This document shows positions 10,800-16,404 of a stretch of 16,404 nt of DNA, one piece after another. The number at the start of each line of letters is the position of its first letter. The first letter of the stretch is position 1. This DNA comes from Heterostelium multicystogenum (Eukaryota; Evosea; Eumycetozoa; Acytosteliales; Acytosteliaceae). Where the stretch lies: contig RCNN01000397.1 in assembly GCA_003667245.1 (NCBI GenBank), forward strand, positions 1 through 16,404, read 5' to 3'. A program made the position numbers and the translations under genes. A model generated the notes under the pieces. The model made no database searches. It was not told the origin of the DNA and saw nothing but the letters and a program-made list of their open reading frames with translations.

Positions 10800-10976
10800 C
10801 TCTATCTCTTAGGAATGTCCTCTATATGATATGATCCACTTATTGATAAATTGACCAACCTCAGTAACAGAATCAGGAACAGAACCAATTCCTAAAAAAA
10901 TGAAAATGAATCAACACACTGTCAGTGAGTGTCAAAGCGTCGTCTGACTCGTGGAACTTGCTCAGTTCACTCATAC
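10800..10976 (-). other. Leader of the carrier gene, possibly with a small ORF or leader intron
   Basis: Upstream of the carrier start, the minus strand has a GTATGAGTGA donor-like site at about 10976 and a T-rich acceptor ending in AG near 10892, consistent with an 85-nt leader intron. The sequence after that acceptor is open for roughly 26 codons (Gly-Ser-Val-Pro-Asp-Ser-Val-Thr-Glu-Val-Gly-Gln-Phe) and stops just before the carrier ATG. Alternatively, an ATG at 10974 could start a small peptide joined to that frame by a very short 28-nt intron. I do not recognise the peptide. It may be an upstream ORF, a separate tiny gene or plain leader. Confidence 0.35.
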
Positions 10977-11271
10977 CCCTCTTCTGCTGCTTATAATTAA
11001 ATTAATTAAAAAACAATGAGTTTACACACACTACTTAACAGGTGTGTTGCATGAATTTTGTGTTTTAATGTTTTTTTTTTATTTTTGAATTTTCAATAGT
11101 TTTTTGACACAAAGTGATTCGTTGTTTGTTTGGGTGTGATATCATTCATTTTGAATAAATAAATTTATTATTTATACATTTGTATTTAAAGCTTTCTAAG
11201 TTTATTGATTTTTTGGCAGTATACTACTTTCGAAATAGACAGACCTTTTTGGAATAATATTATTATTAGAG
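10977..11271. promoter_or_regulatory. Divergent promoter region between the mitochondrial carrier and TIM14
   Basis: About 300 bp of A/T-rich DNA separates the carrier leader from the TIM14 start. It contains a 10-T tract near 11071-11080, typical of dictyostelid promoters, and GT-rich elements such as GGTGTGTTG (11041-11049) and GGGTGTGATATC (11130-11141) that resemble G-box type sequences. Both flanking genes encode inner-membrane mitochondrial proteins, so shared control is plausible but not shown. Confidence 0.4.
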
Positions 11272-11686
11272 ATGGCTACACCATTCATTTGTTGGATTGG
11301 CAGTTGCAGGTGCTGCTTACGCTACTAGAGGTGCTATCAGAGCTGCTTCAAAATTAAAGTCGAACCCAAACTTTTTCTTCAGCATGGGTCGTCAAGCATC
11401 AGAAGGTAACTTTGGCGAAGGTTTCCGTGCAAAGATGGATATAGAAGAGGCTGCTGCTATCTTGGGTGTACCGTAAGTAAACTTATATGCATGCTTATAT
11501 ATATAACTATCAGAAGAGAGATCTAATGAATTAACTTATTTGTCCAACAGTGAGAACGCAGATGAAAAGATGATAAAAGAGTCACACAAGAAGCTTATGA
11601 TTAAAAACCATCCAGATAGAGGTGGATCCTCTTATTTAGCAACCAAAGTAAATGAAGCAAGAAATGTCATGATTGGAAAGCAATAA
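11272..11686 (+). CDS. tim14: TIM14/PAM18 (DNAJC19-type) J-protein of the mitochondrial import motor
   Basis: Two exons, 11272-11472 and 11551-11686, are joined by a 78-nt GTAAGT...ACAG intron. The start Met-Ala-Thr-Pro-Phe is in a different frame from the rest unless one T is removed from the run at 11288-11290. With that correction the protein is 111 residues; human DNAJC19 is 116. It has an N-terminal hydrophobic segment rich in Ala, Gly and Val (residues about 6-19, the membrane anchor). An Arg/Lys-rich matrix linker and a Gly/Phe-rich stretch follow, then the E-A-A-A-I-L-G-V motif of the J-domain and the H-P-D-R-G-G loop. The HPD triad is what lets TIM14 stimulate the mtHsp70 ATPase at the TIM23 channel. 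The full architecture is diagnostic. Confidence 0.9.
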
Positions 11687-12217
11687 TGAAATACACAAAC
11701 AGCAATAAGCGAATAATATTAATAATAATAATAGATCATAAAAAGTAGCATTTTCAACGAGTAGTAACAATGCGTATCATATATAAAATAGTGAATGAAT
11801 GATGAATGAATGAAAGAACAAATAATCATTATCTATCAGTATCAAACTAACATCGACGAATTAAACCAAACAATCAACCAAAGAAAGCAAATATTATATC
11901 ACCTAATCATTTACTATGATTATAAAGCATTCAATTCACCAAACAGCACGCATCGAACCAAACCAACAACTGTATATAAGAAGAACGATTTTCTAAGATT
12001 CTTATCTTTTAACATATATTTTGCTCATCTTTTTATTTAACAATAAATAGAATATAAACAATACAAATACAACTATAAAGTGGACTACAACAAGACTAGT
12101 CTTGGCCATTACTTGCTTTATAAAATACTATGGTCTATCTATATCATATGTGTTATGTTTTTCTTTTTCATTGACTTTATTACTTTTATTTACTATCTCT
12201 ACCCGATTCAATCTTAT
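11687..12217. other. Intergenic region between convergent TIM14 and URM1
   Basis: About 530 bp of A/T-rich sequence with no recognisable gene. A 76-codon plus-strand frame at 11810-12040 has Ile/Tyr/Asn/Lys-biased composition and no family resemblance. The region should hold the 3' untranslated ends of both neighbours. Confidence 0.6.
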
Positions 12218-12644
12218 CTAACCTCCATGCAATGTTGAGATAAAAGAAACAGTATCACCATCTTCAATAGTAGCATCGATTCCACCTTCCAATTCCCAAT
12301 CAGTGTCATTGATCAATACTAAAATACCAGGTCTCCTGTTTGTAGGGTCGCAATGCCAAAATTGATTGATTTTATAAATTAATATACAGTTGTTAGTAAG
12401 CTGGAATTCATTGAACACATTGCCGTAGTGGCAGTGGTGTATTCTTAACATACACAGTTCCATTTTCGACGAATAACTCTGGTCTCTCCTTGACATGATT
12501 ATCACGCATCCAAAAAACCAATTCCTTCAATGGGATACTTTCCCCACTCAACTCAAATTGATGATTCTTTTTATTACTAAACAGTATCTCTAAACCGCCA
12601 CTATTATTGATATAGATTATTACATTACCACCATGAATTATCAT
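12218..12644 (-). CDS. urm1: URM1 ubiquitin-related modifier / sulfur carrier
   Basis: Two exons on the minus strand, 12644-12454 and 12335-12218, flank a 118-nt GTATGT...ACAG intron. The joined protein is 102 residues; human URM1 is 101. The beta-grasp fold is recognisable from F-E-L-S-G near the second strand, [14 protein letters not shown] and the [15 protein letters not shown] block that spans the splice junction. The C-terminus is the invariant F-I-S-T-L-H-G-G, whose terminal Gly-Gly is thiocarboxylated by the UBA4/MOCS3 E1-like enzyme. URM1 supplies sulfur for 2-thiolation of wobble uridine in cytosolic tRNAs and can be conjugated to proteins under oxidative stress. No frameshift is needed, unlike its neighbours. 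The gene is head-to-head with rpl26. Confidence 0.95.
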
Positions 12645-12960
12645 ATCATAAAAGTATTATTATTAATATTGATTCTCGATGATTATAATATAATATAATG
12701 TATGAATGTAATATTATAATATAAAAGTAATGTTATAAAACATATAAAACACGAATAAAGGAACAAACATTAATACCTTAACTCTATATTTACAATCATT
12801 TTGTAGGACAGGACTCTATAACTAGTTAGTTAATCTTTGTATCTATTGTTGTAACCATGTTATTGAACCTATGATATCTCACCATAGTACTCGAAAGGTC
12901 TCCAACGTTACTTGTGTGAAAATTTAAAAAAATTAAAAAAAAATCAAAATTTTGACTCGA
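12645..12960. promoter_or_regulatory. Shared upstream region of urm1 and rpl26
   Basis: A very A/T-rich divergent intergenic region. Runs of A near 12925-12952 and TATAAT-like stretches at 12680-12725 fit dictyostelid promoter composition. No gene is seen. Confidence 0.4.
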
Positions 12961-12962
12961 GT

Positions 12963-13044
12963 AGTGGGTGCAATCCACCCGCTGCTAGCAGAGCAACCTA
13001 GAGAATATACCTTTAGAAACCTGTGGTATACGCGTTCTCATACA
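12963..13044 (+). ncRNA. Possible structured RNA or cis element: two hairpins just upstream of rpl26
   Basis: Within an A/T-rich promoter there is a G/C-rich block with two hairpins. The first pairs AGTGGGTG (12963-12970) with CACCCGCT (12976-12983), allowing one G-T pair. The second pairs GAGAATATACC (13001-13011) with GGTATA and TTCTC (13025-13039), separated by a CGCG bulge. An AGAGCA between them (12990-12995) fits the ANANNA hinge, and an ACA (13042-13044) follows the second stem by two bases, as in H/ACA snoRNAs. The lower stem of the first hairpin is weak, so this could instead be protein-binding DNA or the rpl26 leader. Confidence 0.3.
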
Positions 13045-13058
13045 ACCCTTATACAGCC

Positions 13059-13743
13059 ATGAAGAGAAATCCAAGTATGTTTATATCTACATACACTATA
13101 TCATCTATCTACATCATCTATTAGTCCTCTCTACAAAACTCTCTCCTCACTCCCGTCTCTATCTCTCTTTCCCACTACCCTGCTCTAGGTGATGAAGATA
13201 GATGAATAGGTATCAAGAAGCACAGATGAATGAATGAATGACTTACATTATTATCAATTTAGCCGTCAGTTCATCACGTAGAAAGTCCAGAAAGGCCCAC
13301 TTCACCGCCTCCTCTGGTGAAAGAAGAGTTCGTATGAGCTCTGCTTTGTCAAAGGAGCTCCGTGCCAAGTACAACGTTAGATCCCTCCCAATCCGTAAGG
13401 ATGATGAGGTCAAGGTTGTCTCTGGAGACCACAAGGACACCGTTGCTAAGGTCATCGCCTGTTACAGAAAGAAGTACGTCATCCACCTCGACAAGCTCAC
13501 TGTCACCAAGGCCAACGGTATGTGTAGAAAAAACAACAAAAAACAACAGGAACATAGAAATCGAATCTAACCTATGTCAATTTAGGTAACACCGCTCAAA
13601 ATCGGTATTCACCATCAAAGGTCGTCATCACCTCATTGAAGTTGGACAAGAACCGTAAGGATTTATTGGAGCGTAAGAACAGATCTAAGGAATCCGACAA
13701 GGGTAAGATCTCCAAGAGTGAAGTCTCTGCTGATGTCAACTAA
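13059..13743 (+). CDS. rpl26: 60S ribosomal protein L26 (uL24)
   Basis: Three exons: 13059-13074, 13263-13517 and 13586-13743. The introns are 188 and 68 nt, both GTATGT...TTTAG. The tiny first exon encodes Met-Lys-Arg-Asn-Pro, matching the family's M-K-x-N-P start, which is why this ATG was chosen. The protein is 142 residues; human L26 is 145. Diagnostic blocks are [26 protein letters not shown], the KOW motif [14 protein letters not shown] and Y-R-K-K-Y-V-I-H. Five residues around position 96-100 are out of register: the text encodes N-R-Y-S-P where the family has I-G-I-H-P. This is explained by an extra A at 13598-13601 and a missing C at 13612-13613, which cancel. L26 binds 25S/28S rRNA near the nascent-chain exit of the large subunit. 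AATAAA follows the stop. Confidence 0.95.
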
Positions 13744-13886
13744 ACTATTTAGGGATAATAAATAAAATTGGCTGTTTAAACAAAAATATATAATTCACAA
13801 TAACAAACTAAGGACGATGATAGTAATAATAATAGTAATATAATATAATAATAATAGTAATTTTATACAGTTTAGATTATTTATGT

Positions 13887-15617
13887 TTAAATAGAATTTA
13901 TTGCTTTCCATGTTTTAACTGTACAATCAGCAGAAAATGATGCCAGAAGATTCCTGTTGGGGTGATGTGATAGTCCTATCACTTCTTTTGAGTGTATTTC
14001 ATAGGATTGAAGCAGTTCAGCTGTGTCGACGCTGAAACAGTAGAGGATGTTGTCTTCGCCTGCGGCATAGAGGTACTTCTGTTCGGGTGAGAGGGTGCAG
14101 CATACAAAGTTCTTGTTATTATCGAGGGTGAATTGTTTGGTGATGTTCTGGGATCTGATTGACATGATTACGATGGTTGGAGATGAATTACATATCAAGA
14201 TGTAGTCTGGATTCTTCATTGGCAACACAGATCTTACGGAAATCTCCTTGATTTTAACGGACTGAGTTGGTCTGATCGTTTGTATACATTCACTGGTCTT
14301 TGTATCCCAAATCTTCACGGTTGCATCGCTTGAGCACGATAAACACGCTCTTCGTTCTCTGTGATAAAGCAATCATTGACATATGAAGTGTGTCCTCTAA
14401 ACACCTTTAATGCTTTTCCTGATTTGAGTCCCAACATCCTTGAAACCAGTTAGTATCGTTTGGACAGTTATTGTGGGAGCTGAGATATAGCATATTGTAC
14501 CTACTTTAATGTGCCGTCAAATGAACCAGTTAATATTTGAGTTGCGTTTTTACTGAAGCTGAGACATGTCACACCTTGGGTATGTGCAGGTTCAAATTTT
14601 ACGTAGACATTTTCCAGTTCTAATTTGCCAGACCTTGACATGTCCGTCCATCGATCCAGAGGCCATATACTCGCCGTCCTTCGAAAAAATTGATGCTCAA
14701 TATCGATTTGTCATGCATCATGAACTCATCGTTGGCTTGATAGGCGAGGTTGGTCGCAAGTTTGCCTGTTTGGTAGTTCCAAACTTCAAGATATCCGTCG
14801 ACACTTCCGGTGACGAGATACTGTGCGTCGGGTGTAAATTTGCAGCATTCTGGGTGATTCTTCTCTTGGTATTTGATTGTTCTGTCGAGGGCAGTTGGAA
14901 TTGCCTCTACCTCAGCCGCACTTCCTCCACTGATTGCACTGTCACCTCTAAACAAATCGAAAGACGTGCATCCTGGTGCAACAATTCCCTGATACTGTTG
15001 CCACTTTAATGCTTGTGTAATTATACTGAGTATATCTTGATGGTTCGACTTGTTTGACTTCATTTGATAATTGTTTATTATGATCTGCTCTCTTCTCTTG
15101 GCAGTGTTGATTTCCGGGTTCATAGAAATCCACCAAATCTATTGATCCTTTCTGCAAACAGTGTTCCAATTTCAAATAGCGATTCACATTATTAAGCTTT
15201 AAATAGTTCATTGGCTCACTTTTTCTCAACAATGACTTTGCCAAATCCAACTCTTTCATATCTAGTAACTCAACTACAATCTGTAATACAATCAATAATC
15301 AATCAACCAATCAATCAATCATCCATCCATTAGGTCAAAACAGTGAGTATCATATCTTACTTGTTCATAGAGATCAACAGCCAATGAAGGTGTCAGATTC
15401 ATGTATGATAGATCCATTAGCACCTTATCCCACTGTCCATTTCTAACATTATCTAGAAATCGATCGACATTGTCAATAGTATTTAAATTTACACCTGTTT
15501 CCCTCCTGCAGTGCAGCGACGGTGCTGTTCAAGGAGTTTCCTTACAAAATTGTAAGATTAGCTTAATAACATCTCTTGACTGTACTTCTAATGAATTCTC
15601 TATATTAACTACTTCAT
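13887..15617 (-). CDS. smu1: SMU1 spliceosomal WD40 protein
   Basis: Three exons on the minus strand: 15617-15361, 15280-14505 and 14438-13887, with GT-AG introns of 80 and 66 nt. The second intron carries a CTAAC branch-like motif. About seven homopolymer indels must be read through, including near the start codon; the result is about 527 residues against 513 for human SMU1. The N-terminus is a LisH motif (D-V-I-K-L-I-L-Q-F, then S-T-V-A-A-L-Q-E) followed by a CTLH segment with D-L-Y-E-Q-I-V-V-E-L-L. Next are the SMU1-specific [10 protein letters not shown] and D-L-F-R-G. A WD40 propeller follows, with blades marked by [19 protein letters not shown] and a final [12 protein letters not shown]1 acts with RED in activating the spliceosomal B complex. 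The start is set at 15617, but the frame there needs one added base, so it is uncertain. Confidence 0.92.
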
Positions 15618-15740
15618 CTTACTACTCTTAACTATAACTTAAATATCTTTTTATATCAGACTTGATTCTTATTGAATGAATTTCGCTTGTAATTAAAAAA
15701 TACACAATACATTGCACGCATGCGGTAAATATTTTACAAA

Positions 15741-16404
15741 TTACAATGTTGTTTTTTTTGTACTTTGTTTTTTTTTTAAAATGGAACCATCTTTCTTTTA
15801 ATTTAGCAAGATGTAGTTGAATATTCATCATTGCAAATTGATTGAGATTTAGGGTCAATGTCACGATAGATTGTTTCCAAAAAGTTGTTGTAGTGTTGTT
15901 TGTCCTGAGCGATAGGCTTCCAATATTGCTTTCTCTCTTGCCAAACGATGCTTTAATATAGGTCTGGAGAAGCAGAATAGGGTCAAAGCAGGCTGGTCCA
16001 TGTGCCGGTAGTGCAATCTTGAGTTTGAGAATATCGATCATCGATTGTGGGACTCTAGGTACTGTTTCATGCTACCGGTCTTATGGTCCAATAGCGCTGA
16101 TCCATATCCGACAATGTGTGATCACCTGCAATGAGAAAGTTCGAAGATTTTCTTTCGAAAAGACAGAGGTGAGTTGCTTGTGTGACCCAGGTGTTGCAAC
16201 AATATCAAATATCTTCTGACCAACAATGATGCTGTTGGCTTTGTCGATTGGCTTGTATTCTTTCTCGACATTCTCAATTGGTAATGATCTGGGAGAGTTC
16301 CTTGGAAAATGGGGTTGTCCGTTGACGGATACTTTTTTAAGTTTGCTAATAGTCACCGACAATGTCCAGACTTTCTTGGTGGGCCACAAGTCTTGCAGCA
16401 GGGA
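15741..16404 (-). CDS. LACTB2-type metallo-beta-lactamase-fold protein, 3' part only
   Basis: The gene enters from the right edge, so the N-terminus with the H-x-H-x-D-H zinc motif lies outside. Seven apparent homopolymer indels interrupt the reading frame between 15838 and 16188. Read through them, the visible part has V-A-T-P-G-H-T-S-N-S (zinc-ligand His), L-I-A-G-D-H-T-L-S-D (bridging Asp), and A-L-P-A-H-G-P with a following D-P and Y-I-K-H-R (final His and helix). A C-terminal winged-helix part contains N-I-Q-L-H-L-A-K-L-K. This order is that of LACTB2, a mitochondrial endoribonuclease in animals; substrate here is unknown. The stop lies just after a 10-A run whose length is unreliable, so the 3' end could be 15741, 15734 or, in the frame as written, 15628. 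The gene is in tandem with smu1. Confidence 0.8.

Noticed and set aside
11810..12040. 76-codon frame downstream of tim14
   Set aside because: Ile/Tyr/Asn/Lys bias and position in the 3' intergenic region suggest chance.
13075..13262. C/D-box snoRNA in the first rpl26 intron
   Set aside because: A TGATGA C-box-like motif is present near 13191, but no CTGA D box and no terminal stem were found downstream.
13243..13589. Several open frames antisense to or out of frame with rpl26
   Set aside because: Shadows of a conserved ribosomal protein gene.
14566..15009. 147-codon plus-strand open frame opposite smu1
   Set aside because: It is the antisense shadow of the SMU1 WD40 exons, whose identity is clear.

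Overview
The window is nuclear DNA of a eukaryote, almost certainly a dictyostelid social amoeba. The non-coding DNA is extremely A/T-rich with many CAA, ATT, CATT and AGAT microsatellites. Predicted proteins carry Gln, Asn and Ser runs. Introns are short (about 65-190 nt) and A/T-rich, with GTATGT- or GTAAGT-like donors. Genes are packed head-to-head and tail-to-tail. Coding DNA uses many C-ending codons, so it does not look like D. discoideum itself, but I cannot name the species.

Layout. Positions 1-6222 are a gene desert that is unusually long for this group; it leads into a single plus-strand gene (6400-8126) for an unrecognised 574-residue protein. Next come an RDM1/RAD52-motif gene (8554-9548, +), a four-exon mitochondrial carrier of the SLC25A32 type (9594-10791, -), TIM14/PAM18 (11272-11686, +), URM1 (12218-12644, -), ribosomal protein L26 (13059-13743, +), the splicing factor SMU1 (13887-15617, -), and the 3' part of a metallo-beta-lactamase-fold gene of the LACTB2 type (about 15741-16404, -) that runs off the right edge.

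The genes are mostly unrelated housekeeping functions: DNA repair, mitochondrial transport and import, tRNA thiolation/urmylation, translation and splicing. The carrier and TIM14 are both mitochondrial inner-membrane proteins and share one divergent promoter region. URM1 and rpl26 share another.

Almost every conserved gene is broken by single-base indels. I count about two dozen, and each is resolved by adding or removing one base in a mononucleotide run. This is the signature of homopolymer miscalls in a draft assembly, not of pseudogenes. Reading through them gives full-length proteins close to family lengths (SMU1 527, SLC25A32-like 311, TIM14 111, L26 142 residues). Proteins should not be taken from single open frames here.

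The best candidate for something undescribed is the 6400-8126 gene. After frame correction it contains two diverged copies of an approximately 65-residue, probably helical unit, separated by a low-complexity linker, that I cannot assign to a known family. Also of note are an amoebozoan RRM + RAD52-like (RDM1-type) gene and a paired-hairpin element just upstream of rpl26.
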